DNA of 64,000 nt, taken from Brachycybe producta. Taxonomy: Eukaryota > Arthropoda > Diplopoda > Playtdesmida > Andrognathidae. The notes under the pieces are model-generated. The model was not told the origin of the DNA. It did not search any database and saw only the letters and a list, made by a program, of their open reading frames with translations. The DNA lies in the NCBI GenBank assembly GCA_036925085.1, contig JAUPFP010000024.1, forward strand, positions 2,638,001 through 2,702,000, given 5' to 3'. This document shows, in pieces, positions 1 through 11,566 of the stretch; position 1 is the first letter of the stretch; each line of letters starts with the position of its first letter. The position numbers and the translations under genes were made by a program.

Positions 1-38
1 TATTAATTATTAAAAATGATAAATTAATTTTTACATAC

Positions 39-3000
39 CTGATTGGAAAGTTAACAATGGTGGGATTCTTTTCAATGTAGAAAGTGTTTTTAGTAAACCG
101 CTAAAATGAGAATCAAAAGAATAAAAGAATTTAGGTTAGGGTTTTGTTTTACATATAAAAACCAATTGTCGATTTGGGGAATGATTTTTTTTTGTGTGGT
201 CCTTCCGCATCTGTAAGGAATGTTCCCAAATAAAAGAAAAAAAGAAACATTCCCTCTTTTAATTTTACCCTTATGTATAAAATCAAATACGGTGGCAACT
301 CTCTGATTTCAAATCTCTTCATTGTACTGTCTTTGTAGGTCTTGTATTCCTTTTCCAAGACGCCGTTAAATTTAGCGAGAATGTTGTAAAGTGGCACTTG
401 AGGGATGATATTTTCACGAAATTCATCTTTGAAGAGAGGAGACGGTGGAAGATCCAACGTCAAGTACAGAAATGGTAAAGTTTCAACTTTTTCTGTCAAA
501 AACATAAAATCACAAAATTAAAAAAAAAATAACACCTAAAATGTTTAATTTTAAAGTTTCAGAAATGTGTTAGAAACTAGAACGGTATCTGAATCCCTTA
601 ATAGTATTTTAAAGTTTCAAACTTGACATTCAAAAAGATGTTAACATGAAAAGTCGTCATTCTACTTTTTAAGTTTCATGTTTCTCTTAATTTTGCTTTT
701 AAAAGACAGAAAAACGTGTGTTAAAAACTAGGAAGGTGCGCTGAATCTCATAATAGTATTTTTATGTCAATATCTTTCAAAATAAACTTGTTATAGAAAA
801 TAAAATTAAAGAATGTCGACTGCGTAAAGTTGGAAATATCATTTTCAAACTAACATAAAAAAGTTTATTTTTTCGTCTGTTTTTTCAGAAGCCAAAATTA
901 AGAAACGCCTTAGCGCTTTAGAAACTAGAAGGGTAAGCACATGTTGATATCATAAAATAAGCTTTTTATATTAGTTTTAAACTGATAGCACTTTAAGCAG
1001 ACAAATATTTATCTATGAAAAAGCTTATTTTGAAAAATATCAACATGAAAATAATCTTATGTGATTGAGCTACCCTTCTAGTTTCTAAAATACTAGCCAA
1101 GTCTTTCTGAAATTTGAACAAGAGTTTCCAACAAGCAAGGTGCGTTTTACACTTTTAGAGAACTTAAAACATAAATTACAGCACGAGTTAAGGTAACAAT
1201 TTTGAAATTAACACAAATTCCAACGGAAAAAACAACAAATTAAACGTGTTTGTCCAACACACTTAAAAGTTTACTCATGGAACAAAACTAGAACATAAAA
1301 AAGATCAATTTTAAAATAAATATATTTGTAGGGCAAAAAAAAAAATTATTACATTTGAGAAAAAAAATCAATTTCTATGAAAAATCATGTTGTCTTTTAC
1401 GTTTTTGTAGCAACAAACAAACTCAAAAAAATTAGAATAATGACTTTTATTGTAATCATAAGATTCCTAATATAATAATTTAACATCAATGATACTTTCT
1501 CACGCAAAATATCACACTGTTACTTATTGTCAGCCATGACCAAAAAAAAATATAATTTCTTATAACTGAAAATAAAACAATAACTGTAGTTGTTTTTGTT
1601 TGTCAAACAAATAACGCATTTTTTTTAAAAAAAAAAACAATCAGTCCTACAAAAACTTCCGTATTTGCAGCTTTTAGTTATAAAACTTATAACTGCAGAC
1701 TAATGCCTGGTTCACATATAAAGCTGGATACAAACGATCAATTCTGGGCTTGCCAGTCGTGACTTGATCTCTAAAAATCGCCACAGACGATCAAAACATT
1801 TCTCTCTTATTTTTTTTTTTCATTTGAAATTTTATGTGAACAACAAGAGACGAAATTGCTCATTTTTCCATCATTGCAAAATAATTACCAACTATGTATC
1901 CACGCGACCAGGAATGACAAGATCGTCTGTATCCAGCTTAAAATGATTTATGTTTACATTAACGAATACATTACGGTAACGCTACATGACGTCGGTTTTT
2001 TTTTTTTAAAAAAAGACCATGTTCTCATTACAAACCCAAACTTATCGTTCAAACACCATATAAAAACACGTGTAAACATATTAGTATGTGTGAACCAGGC
2101 ATTAACTCCAGTACGGTTCCAAGCAGTGTACCTTAACACTGCCAATCAATTTTTTTTAAATATTCTTCTTGAATGGCCTAAATTATTGTTTTATATTGGA
2201 TAATACAATTTCATTTTCAACCTGTTTTTTCAGTAGGTGGCCAAATAAATAGCTCTAAAAAAAGGGTATCACGCCAGTAGTTCACGCAACACTTATAAAA
2301 GTATCTCGGTGAATTTTTTTTTTAAAAAAAAAGGATGGACGGTTTAAAAAAAAACAATGAAAGTGTATGTGAAGTAATACTTATGGTTTAATAACAATAT
2401 GCACGATTATGTTTTTAAGTGTAATCAAATTGGGGGGCTCACATATATTGTTATAAAACACAATTTATAAATAATTTCTCAAAATTATTAGAAAACATAT
2501 AATTTTATAGTAACACACAAAGTCACGTAGGGCCTTATTGCAAAATGGTAAAAACAAAAATTTGCATAAATTCTAATGACAAATTTGAGTTATTATCAGT
2601 AATAAAAAAAACTAATTAATTACAATTACTCATCCCTCTCACAAGTATTTGAATTACTTTACAATTAAAAACATTTGAATTCAGAAAGTAATGATCCAAA
2701 GCAAATCATTCTGTCAATAATTAGGAACAGTTAATGAAAGTTCAGACTAGTTTCAAAACAAAAATAGGTTAAAAAGTAATTTAAAGTAATTGTATTTTTT
2801 TTCTCACCAGAAAATGTGATTAATTACAATTACAAAGTTTAAAAAGTAAATGTGGTAAATTTCTAATTATTTAAAGTAATTAAAAAGCAGACAGTGATTT
2901 TCAAACGCAAATCAATTCTTGTTTGTTCATAATTAAGAATAGTTACCAATGCAAATTCCGAGTAGTTTTAAGATATATACTAGAAATAGCATTAGAATTA

Positions 3001-6000
3001 ATAGATTAAAATACTCAAAAATAATTTCAAATGTAAATTAAACAGTAATTACAAATTTAAAGAAGTTTAAAAAGTAATTTGATAAATTGCTAATTGTTTA
3101 AAGCAATTTAATTACAGTAATTCATTAATTTTGTGCAAATCCCTTCTCATCACTGATTATACTGCTAATAAATGAATTATGAAAAATACCATTATTTACT
3201 ACATAAAAACGCAAAGAATTAATAATAAATCTAAGCATAATTTAGTGATTTGCAAATTTAACTATTTTTATGGAGAAAATAATCTATTAAACCTCTTTAA
3301 TATGACATTGCAAATTTCATTGTCCAGAATTTATAAAAAAGACTAATAAAAAAAATTGATGGTCATTTAATAAAGACCTTCGATTGACAAATGTCAGTTC
3401 GAACAACTTGTAAAAATACAAAAAAAACTGTTTGTCCTCCAAGATTATTGCTCTAAATATTCTATTAAACATTTCTGAATAGTAAAAAAAAACCTCCTCC
3501 TAAAAACATTTCATAAAAAAAATATTTTAAATAACTGAAAAAATTATTGTGTTGTAAAAACTTTTAAGATACAAAATCAACTTAAAAATTTCAATAGAAA
3601 AATGAACTATTCACCGTGGGTGTTTTTTTTTTCTTCTTTCCACACACATTAATAATATATCATCAATTATTATTGTCAGTGCTTATTTAGGAAGGTTTTT
3701 TTAACAAAATACTAGACTAACAAGTTTGCATTTATAGAACAAACCGTTCCACATTATTGAAGTTTTTAAGTGTATTTTAGATGAACAAAAAAAAAATAAG
3801 TTTTTGAAAAGTTTACCTAAAAAAACATGTTCACTTGTGTTTATTTTAAATATATGTATAATTTTTTTTCTCCAAAAAAAAAAGTTATTCTTTTATAAGT
3901 AGTACTGTTAATATAAAGAACACGTTCTTTGGTTATCGGGTCAGCCTGAGCACTTTTTTTAAATATAAACATCCAACCTAAAAATCACCCAGTATAAAAT
4001 TCTATAGTCCTTTGACCTCCCTTTATTGTTTTATTCAATTTGACAAGTTGCCATTATTAGAGGCTTAATTTATAATTTGTTTCAATCATCGCGATATACT
4101 GCCTGTATATCGTGATGATTGAAACAATATTTAATATTAGTTCATTTATTTGTATCTTCTTAATGAATAATATAGGATTCTTATATGAAGGATTCGAGAA
4201 CCTTTTAGGATTCGGATTCGAGATAATTTAGAATTCGGATTCGAGAAACTTTTAGGATTCGTCCCACCTCTAGATAAAAGTAACTTGTAACTGTCATGAC
4301 AAATTTGGTCACCTTTATCTTGTGTGACTCCAGACAAGTTCGAAAAAAAAAAAAAGACAAAAGATGAAATTACATCTTTTATGATGTCAGAGATCAAATG
4401 TGGTTCTCTCATTAAAAAAATTAAATTTTATAATTATATTGCTAGTTGTATTAGAACAGCAGCAGCAACTTTTTGAGTCAATTTCATTGACTTCATTTGT
4501 AAGAAAATACAGAATTAAACAGGCATTTAGAAATCGAAACGAACAGAAGTTGGCTCCGCCCTTGTTATGACGACCGGCAACTTCTAATTGGATTGTTGTG
4601 TGGTTCGACGTTGAAAAGGGCGGAGCATGTGACGTCAGACTACATAACCAACCAATTAGAAGTTGCGTTCGTCATAAAAAGGGGCAGAGCCAACTTCTGT
4701 TCGTCTCGATTTCTAATTGTCTGTTCATGATATATTTTTAGAAATAATAAATAGCAACCATAATGTAAATTTAATAAACTTTTTTTTGTATTTTGGGAAT
4801 AATTTTTTATCAATTTATACGTTAATATTTGATGGAAATAAAAAATTACATATATTTTAGAAATTTAGACCACCTTCATGTAAATATTTGTCAATTTTGT
4901 CATATGTTTTTTAGTCTAGTAGTCATTTTAGTTTCTCCAGAATGGTTTTTGAGTTAATAAAAAATTATTATTCCTTAAAATAATTAAAATAAAATTTGTT
5001 AAGACAAAATTGACAATTTGTTTTTATATAAAGATGTTCTAAAATATATGTATTTTTTCATTCCAATAAAGATTTCCATAAAAAAATAACATAAATTGAT
5101 ACAAAATTTAGCTTTAAATTGGTTGCTATTTATTTTTTCATCGCTGTATACTCACTCATATGTAAATTATTATTATTATGACATGTAAAAATTATTTTTC
5201 AACTAATTTGATTTGTGCATAGCAATTATATTCCATAAGTATTAGTTATTATTAGGTTCAGAAAAAGAGTGACCTTATTCAAGGACAAAATTATAATCCT
5301 TTTAAACCTTACTACTACTGTTTTAACCACTTCCTATTATATTTATTTCAAAAAAAGACAAAAAAAAAATGCAATTGGCAACAAATTTTAACAAGTAAAA
5401 TAAAGATAACGGAGAGGAATAAATTGTTTTTTCCTCGTATTCAGCTCAGGTGTGTTGTGTGTGTCACCTAATAATTAGGAATGTTGTTGTAGGTGCAGTG
5501 AAACCGGTTAGAAATTGCATTCTTTTCATAAGGTCATACATATATATTCTGCTTTACATTCAACCATACATCAAACCTGAAATTGTGTTTCTGCTATTTT
5601 TTTTTTGGTAATAATTTCCATACAGATGATACAAAACTACAATAGGTCTCAACATTTACCATTTTTTTCTTTCTTTCTTTCATTATAAGAAGCACTTTTA
5701 GGTCACTACTTAATATTAACATTTACACTTTTCAGCAAACATAATAATAACAATATACACACACACACTCCCACACTAACCTGATTATTAATTCATTTTT
5801 TAAAGAAATTTTAATTTATCATCCACCATGCTTCGTCCTTCGAAGCATCAAAAAAAGAAGTTTTGGTTTATAATTCACTTTTTTTTTTGTACGAAGAAAG
5901 TGGAAATATTTTTTCTTGTATTTTGTACAATAGGTTATATGCCTGTAAACACAGATTATGCCCAAAATGTTCGATATAGGGCAATATTATTGATCCCACA

Positions 6001-9000
6001 TATACAGAGAAGAGATTTTCATTGTATGAGAAAGAGCAAGATTCTCTCGATAAATTAAATTCTACCAAATTATGGTAGTAATTTTAAAGAGACTTTCATT
6101 TTTACTTCTATTCTATGAGTCTGACCTAAAAGTGAAGGTGAAATCTCTCTAAATAAAAAAAAAATTCCAATCGTATTTTTCAGTTTGAACAATATTATCC
6201 GATGTGTTACTTATTTCTTACTCGAGCGTATCCACATACACAACATCAAGTAGCAATTATCAATCATGCAATTCAGATAAGCGTAAAAGAAGATTCAGAA
6301 AAAAAAAGTGTGGAATTCGAAAGTTGTTTTGTTTTCTGTATTTTTTTAACAAAAAAAAATTGTGTAAACATATTTTTTTTTTAGTTTTAAATAAAGAATT
6401 CAAAAGAGCGTAAAAGATGTAAAATTCATTTTTGAACACACTAATAATGACTTTTTAAAAAAAGCAAACAGTTTTTCCAGACTTGGCATTTCGTTGAAAA
6501 AAATAACAAGCTTGGCAGCAAGATGAAATATTTTTGACGAATTGAATTTTGATGAATGATAGCAACTAAGCCACGATCAGATTGCCTTTTTTTCATACAA
6601 GATTTACAGCCAAGAAATGATTCAAATTCAAACAGTAACGGCGTTCACAGACGAGCGACTTTTACTGGTCGATGGACTGCAAAAAGTGGTAAACGTGTGG
6701 CCAAAACCGACCACTCGAATCGACTTTATGCAACTACTTTTTTTTTGTAGTTCATTTAACTACATTGGCGTGTGCTCGAAACCTAACTCTCAAGTCCACT
6801 AGCAGCGGTTGGGAAGTGTAACACCACTTCCCAACCGCGCTGCTAGTGGAATTGAGAGGTAGAGTTTTGACCACACGCCAACAACGTTTTGCAGTTTCTA
6901 AAAGTAGCTCGTCTGTGAACGCTCTAAATTTTGCACAGTACCATGCAAAAAACGAATATTTGCGTTTCTCTGCAAAGAAACCACTGCAAATCTTTCAATT
7001 TATTAAAGGACACATTGCAGGAAATCACGCTGTAAAAATTGCCAATGTGATCGCAGCTTTACAGTTACAGATAAAATATTTCTAAAGAAAAATCCTCATT
7101 CGAGAGAACAATTCTTTCACATTTCCTCACAAAAACCTACGAATTTAGAAAAGTTGTGTGAGAAACTGTCTGCTTCATATCAGTTATTTCTTTTAAGTAA
7201 GAAAAGAAAACTTCACGAAACAGACAAGATGCCAATTGCAACTTTTAACATATCAATGAAGCATTTGCGAGCCATGTTTAAGAACTGAAGCTCAGATTGA
7301 ATCAATATGTTGAAAAAAAAAAGTATGTCGTGTAACCCTGTCTTTAAATATAATTTCTTCAAGAGATTTCCTCTCTTGTTTGTAGATTAAAATCAAAGAA
7401 GCCGTTAATTACTGTACTTTTACCACAAACTAAATAACGGTTCTCGAAATCATCAAGGAGATCAACTCTTCCAACAACAACAAAAAATGAGCGACAAGGA
7501 AGCTGAGACTCTCTCGAGAATGTGCGAATGTGAGGAGAAAGACAAATTATTATGAAAACCTCGAGAAATGTATTCTAAAACAAAAAAAGAGGTTCCATTT
7601 GTGGGTGTCCCTGACATAAGAGTTCTCGACTCAGACTTTTACGAGATCGCAAACGGCCTTCAAAAAAAGCAAAACGAAAACTTCCTTGAAACTTTACTTT
7701 TTTCTTCTTCATTACGAATTAATTTTGAATGCAAGAAATTCGTTCGAATTTCAAAATTTCTCACTGAAATCATCAAATATCTCCTCATTTTTTCTTCTTC
7801 TCTTTTTTTCAGCAAACATTTGAATGTATTATATTATATTAAACCAGTTACCTTGATATTCATCAGTCATCATCAATGCTTGCTTCTGATGTTCTTCCTG
7901 TAATCACAAAAAAACATTAAAAATGGCTACCGGTTTATGTAGAAAAAAAATGACTAAAGTGTGCCTTTTTCAAATTTTATAATTAAAACTAGAAGTGTAA
8001 ATCATACATGATGAATATCTGGGTGTTCTTTCGATTAGGAGCCGCTAGCCTCCAAGCTAAAGTCATCAAGTTGTTATATAGGTTGTGCCAAAGAAACGTA
8101 CTTAAGAGGCTAAGCGGCTTCCAATCAAAATAATTTAAAAACTGACAATTTAAAAACGCATCAAAATCGTAAAAAAAAATAACTCGATAACCAAAAAACT
8201 AGAAATTTGTTAAATTTTCTTTTAGTGGTAGAAACTAAATCGAGTAAATGAATCACCTAAGATAATTTTCAGCTTAATTTCTTTGAAAAATAAACTTCTT
8301 TAAAAAAATTGTTTGAGCTTTGACGAAATGTTTTCGTCCAACTTGAACTTGAAAAAACGAAAATGAAAAAGTTTAAACCCCCATAAAAAGTTTATTTTTA
8401 AAGATATTTACCATAAATATAGTTTTATAATAAATAAACGACGAAACTTCAGCAACAAAAATAATTTTCAAATGTCTGTTAAAAGTTTCAAGTTAAAAAC
8501 AATCGTAAAAATTACGAAAAGAACTTCACTTACGTAAAATTATAGTTTCAAACAACAATCTTGAAATCAATTTAATAAGTTTTCATTAAAAAAAGTTCTT
8601 ATCGTTTTTTCCTCAGCAAAAATGTTTTAAACAAAAATGATTTTTAACTTAATAAAAATGAAAGCGTTTCAAAATTAACAGAAATAACTCAAAATTAAGA
8701 CGTACCATTTCGACAGGAGGAATCTTCCGAGAGAAAACGATCAGTTTCCCTCTGAATGTTTTGTAAATGACACTTGAACGTCTAGACGAATTACCGCCGA
8801 GAGCAAGATGTAAAGCGTTCAAAAACCAAGAAAGAAACGCGATCGGATCACCTGAAACAAACAAAGAAATTTAAAAACGAACTTTAAGAAACTTCGAAAG
8901 AGAACTAAACAAAAAAAAAGTCCCACCTTGTTCGGTTATCTGAAATTTTTTCTTGCTGCAAAGTACGACAGATTGCAACATTTCGTGTGGACTAACGTGA

Positions 9001-10765
9001 GCTTTAAAGTTCCGTGGGTTCCACAATTTACGAAGCAATTCTCCGAAACGTTGAACGAGAAAGAACATGATGTCTCCAGGCATCGGACGTATGTTCGCAT
9101 AGTTCTCGTGCCTCAGAAAATAGTTTCTCAACGGCGTCACGTGAGACAAAGCCTTCGAGAATTTGACGAAAATAAAACCAGAATAAAAACGCCGTCGTTA
9201 CTTAAATTCGAAACAACTTTCACCTGAAGCATAACATTGCAATAATCGTTGGCTTTGATGTTGTTAAGACCGACGATTCCTAGAGATAACAAAATATATT
9301 GGAGAAAAAAAAACTGGCAAACTAAACCAAAATTTCCTAACGAACGAAAGACAAACCGGGTAAATACGTCGTGCCATCGATAGCACGCGATAACCGGTCG
9401 TTAACATCCAAACTCTTAACCTGTTGCGGTGTAAACGTAGGTTGTAAGACGTACTATAAACAAAACGTAAAACGAAAACAATTAAAGAGAAATGATTTGT
9501 AATCGTTCCGAATGGCAAGTCGGATACTTTGATATCGTCTAAAGCGGAGTCGATGATCTCGTAATTATCCGGCAAACAGTAAAACTTTAAAGTTTGTAAG
9601 TTCAAATAAACGTGATGTCCGACTTCGACGCTGTGAGTATAAGCGTGAGTGTTCGTACCGCGGCCTACGATAAAAAAAAGCGAATCAACAAAAGAATACG
9701 AAACGTGATCGAAAAATTGTTAACCGATCGTACGATACCTTGAAAATATTTGCCGCAGACAAGACAAGCGTAAACGTTGATTCTGGACAACGAAATCGAA
9801 CACAACTTCTCAAAATCGAAATCCAAGAGATTCCTAACAACGATAAAAACCATTTTTTTCTTCAATAAAATAGAATATCATCATCATCATATGAAATCAA
9901 ATCAAATTATAGATTATTCTGCGTTTCAGAAGTTAAACTTGATTTTCTTGAAAATATCTTTTGAAATAAACTGGGTGCTATTTTGAAGAACGGCGGAACA
10001 ACAGTTGGAAGGTTAGGTTTAGTTACATTAGGCTTGTTGCAAGGGGTCTGGGAGGCTGTGCCCCTGCAACAAGCTTAATTTAACTAAACCAAACCTTACG
10101 AGTGTTCCTACTATTTTTCCAACTGTTCCTACCGTTGTACCGAGCGTACCGCCGTTCATCAAAATAGCACCCAAGAAAAACGACCCAAAATTTTAGCAGA
10201 CGACGCTTTAGCAGACGATATTTATTAAATATTTGTCAATAACAATTTAATTTGAAAGATAACATCATGAAAATATTAGTGACAGAGTGTTCTAGTTTTT
10301 AAAACACTGTCATATTTTTATTGTTTTTGATTCTGAATTTCTGAAACGTATAATTATCATGATTCCTAATAAAAATAATCAAATTTCTGTCAAATTACCG
10401 GTTTATAGTATCCAAATAAGGGCAGTTTCTACTCTTGTACAATGTCATTCCTGTAGAAAACAAATCAGAAATCGTAAGTCATTAGAGCGGTTCGTTTCTT
10501 ATAGAACATCATTGAGCCGTTACATTGGATTCAACTCCGAGCTCTCAGATTCCAATTATCCATCAAACAATTAACTCCTTATATATTTTAACACATTTCT
10601 ATGCTTAATGCAATCGTTTTTACCTTAAAATCTCTTCTCATATTAACAATTCAACTTACTTTTAACGCGTTTCTGCCCTGGTCCTTCGTCATCGCTATCT
10701 ATTTCGGCCTTAATGTCCGTAACTGGAATCGCTTCAGCACCGGTGGTAGATACGGAGGTCGCCAT
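39..10765 (-). CDS. USP39: USP39 (Sad1-like splicing factor), 3' end off the window
   Basis: Ubiquitin-protease-like protein of the U4/U6.U5 tri-snRNP, acting in nuclear pre-mRNA splicing (family knowledge). Coding exons 5' to 3': 10660-10765, 10399-10450, 9739-9833, 9528-9664, 9357-9453, 9224-9279, 8927-9152, 8706-8851, 7852-7897, 269-492, 39-100. All junctions are GT/AG and keep frame. They give about 415 residues; roughly the last 110-120 residues of the family length lie beyond the left edge. Residues 45 to about 125 form the zf-UBP domain (CPYLDTINR, YACLVCGKYFQG, LKFYCLPDNYEI). The USP fold opens with GLNNIKANDYCN at 166-177; Asp174 replaces the catalytic Cys, as in known USP39, so no protease activity is expected. 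Later blocks GDIMFFLVQRFGEL, FKAHVSPHEMLQ and FLYLTLDLP match the family. Exon 9 is a 46-bp micro-exon. The intron between it and 269-492 is 7.4 kb; all others are under 850 bp. The start is the first ATG, followed by a short acidic N-terminus. Confidence 0.95.
555..1115. repeat. Family A MITE, clustered degraded copies
   Basis: Successive copies of family A arms: GTGTTAGAAACTAGAACGG near 562, a second start near 715, then a fuller copy from about 886 (TTTAGAAACTAGAAGGGTAA) to 1095 (CTACCCTTCTAGTTTCTAAA). The arms pair to a foldback with AAATATCAACATGAAAATA inside. Confidence 0.75.
1701..2104. mobile_element. 404-bp palindromic MITE (TAATGCCTGGTTCACA ends)
   Basis: Left end TAATGCCTGGTTCACATA and right end TATGTGTGAACCAGGCATTA are inverted copies; inner segments (AGCTGGATACA / TGTATCCAGCT, GACGATC / GATCGTC) also pair. 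No coding capacity. The termini resemble the AGCC/AGCT foldbacks elsewhere in the window, but a TWA duplication is not clear. Confidence 0.7.
2590..3145. repeat. A+T-rich block with internal direct repeats
   Basis: 2822-2888 and 3044-3112 are diverged direct copies around ATTACAAA-GTTTAAAAAGTAA and TTTAAAGYAATT, and TAATTACAATTAC recurs near 2613 and 2822. Probably an old repeat; no family assigned. Confidence 0.45.
4077..4127. repeat. Short hairpin, 23-bp stem
   Basis: The arm starting TTGTTTCAATCATCGCGA pairs with the arm ending TGATTGAAACAA around the loop TGCCT, 23 bp with a single G-T wobble. Size suits a small stem-loop RNA, but no expression evidence exists here. Confidence 0.55.
4171..4262. 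repeat. Short tandem repeat, unit about 30 bp
   Basis: About three units built on TTAGGATTCGGATTCGAGA in a row, in the long USP39 intron. Confidence 0.6.
4519..4724. mobile_element. Family B palindromic MITE (MULE-like), copy 1
   Basis: Ends ACAGGCATTTAGAAATCG and GATTTCTAATTGTCTGT. Arms of about 90 bp contain GTTGGCTCCGCCC, CAACTTCTAATTGG and a central GTGACGTCAGAC. The left flank (about 4454-4518) is the reverse complement of the right flank of the copy at 23732, while the right flank differs, so this copy has recombined flanks. Confidence 0.85.
6641..6923. mobile_element. 283-bp foldback element
   Basis: GCGTTCACAGACGAGC at 6641 pairs with GCTCGTCTGTGAACGC ending at 6923. The centre is a tight hairpin, CACTAGCAGCGGTTGGGAAG against CTTCCCAACCGCGCTGCTAG (about 6796-6850). 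No coding capacity. Confidence 0.75.
7031..7288 (+). pseudogene. Possible decayed zinc-finger-like coding remnant
   Basis: An 85-codon open stretch without its own start begins CKNCQCDRSFTVTDK, a C-x2-C-x-C arrangement, and continues with plausible amino-acid usage (REQFFHISSQKPTNLEKL) to a stop at 7286-7288. A stop lies just upstream. It sits inside the long USP39 intron next to a foldback element. I do not recognise the family; it may be chance. Confidence 0.25.
8029..8130. repeat. Family H short palindrome
   Basis: TTTCGATTAGGAGCCGCTAG pairs with TAAGCGGCTTCCAATCAAAA. The same arms flank 20903-21187. Lies in USP39 intron 8. Confidence 0.6.
8215..8620. repeat. Family A MITE, degraded, USP39 intron 8
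   Basis: Weak matches: TGGTAGAAACTAAATCG, GAAAAATAAACTTCTTT and CATAAAAAGTTTATTTTTAA in family order. Confidence 0.5.
9973..10172. mobile_element. 200-bp palindromic MITE in USP39 intron 2
   Basis: Ends GGGTGCTATTTTGAAGAACG and CGTTCATCAAAATAGCACCC are inverted copies; inner GGTTAGGTTTAGTTA pairs with TAACTAAACCAAACC, and GCTTGTTGCA with TGCAACAAGC. Confidence 0.75.
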
Positions 10766-10917
10766 CTTGCTTAACAAAAAGCAATATCGATTTTTAATTT
10801 ACAATTGCAATATTATCGATATTGTTCAAGTAAGCTAGCCGCCGCCGTATAAAGTTAGAAACTAATAACTGAAAGCGGCCGCTAAACTTTTATTTTTTTT
10901 TTGGATTTTAAATAAAA
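10766..10917. promoter_or_regulatory. Bidirectional promoter USP39 / C2orf68
   Basis: The two start codons are 152 bp apart in divergent orientation, so both genes must share this region. It holds TATCGAT at 10785-10791 and the palindrome TATCGATA at 10814-10821 (DRE-like sequence), the latter inside ATTATCGATATTGTT (10812-10826), which recurs upstream of SIRT1. G+C-rich GCCGCCGCCG and AAAGCGGCCGCT lie nearer C2orf68. No clear TATA box is placed for either direction, which is usual for housekeeping promoters. Promoter function is inferred from gene arrangement. Confidence 0.75.
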
Positions 10918-11486
10918 ATGGCGGCCAGAAAATTAGATAAAAATCACGGATTCATGAAACAAATTGTCAAGAATCAGATAGACAGGTAAGTTACAATTGT
11001 TAATTTATATTGTAAAGTATAAACTTAAAATTAACCTTTCATATGAATTCTTAAGAAATGAATATGACAAAGAAATGAAAGGCAAAACGAAGATGAAACC
11101 GTCAAACCAGACGACGAAACCGGTTTCGCAATACAAAAAGACGTTTCGACCCGTTTACAAGCCACCAACTGATTCGAAAACCAATGAAGATAGCGTCAGA
11201 TGTCCAGTATTCAAGTTGGAGTTCATTGACAAGAAAGAAAATGTTCATGAAACTGTGGTCAATAAGGTTTATTGACAAAGAGATCGTTTTCGTTATTAGA
11301 AAACTGTCTCGAAACTGGTTTTCTTAATTTGGTTATGCTTTATTTCTATCCCTCATTCAGACGGACGATGGAATCAGTGTTGCAAGACGGATCGGATCCG
11401 ATGCACAGTTAACTGAAGACCTAATTCGAATTCTTGCGATGCGAATTGATGCCGAACTTTTTAAACATATGACAGCACCGAGATAG
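10918..11486 (+). CDS. C2orf68: UPF0561 family protein (C2orf68 homologue)
   Basis: Small conserved protein of unknown function. Exons 10918-10985, 11056-11266 and 11361-11486, with donors CAG/GTAAGT and AAG/GTTTAT and acceptors TTAAG and TTCAG, give 134 aa. Family hallmarks are visible: LDKNHGFMKQIVKNQI at residues 6-21, then NEYDKEMKGKTK, a basic Thr/Pro-rich middle, and a C-terminal block (DDGISVARRI ... LTEDLIRILAMRIDAEL) that matches the end of human C2orf68. The start ATG sits in AAAAATGGCG, a good context, and is the first ATG after the shared promoter with USP39. In human the homologue is also a neighbour of USP39 (from memory). No catalytic motif is visible, so I assign no function. 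Confidence 0.88.
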
Positions 11487-11560
11487 ACGAAATGAAACGT
11501 TTTTCTCTTTTAATGTTTTAAATGTTAATTTTAGTTTTAAAAAATATGTATATATCTGTA

Positions 11561-11566
11561 AATAAA
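11561..11566 (+). terminator. Poly(A) signal of C2orf68
   Basis: AATAAA lies 75 bp after the C2orf68 stop codon, followed by a T-rich stretch and a second AATAAA about 20 bp further on. Assignment is by position only. Confidence 0.6.

Larger units (their letters stand above)
493..7851. other. 7.4-kb USP39 intron (before exon 269-492)
   Basis: By far the longest intron of USP39. It holds family A and B elements, a 404-bp palindrome, two hairpins and a possible decayed coding remnant, each listed separately. 1116-1700, 2105-2590, 3145-4076, 4725-6640 and 7290-7851 show only A+T-rich sequence, poly-A/T runs and a short (AC)n at about 5752-5770; I see no gene in them. Confidence 0.8.

Noticed and set aside
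7568..7903. 111-codon plus-strand frame as a gene
   Set aside because: It overlaps USP39 exon 9 on the other strand, ends in Phe/Leu-rich intron sequence and has no recognisable domain.
8928..9227. 99-codon plus-strand frame antisense to USP39
   Set aside because: It is the reverse complement of USP39 exon 7, which is clearly conserved on the minus strand.
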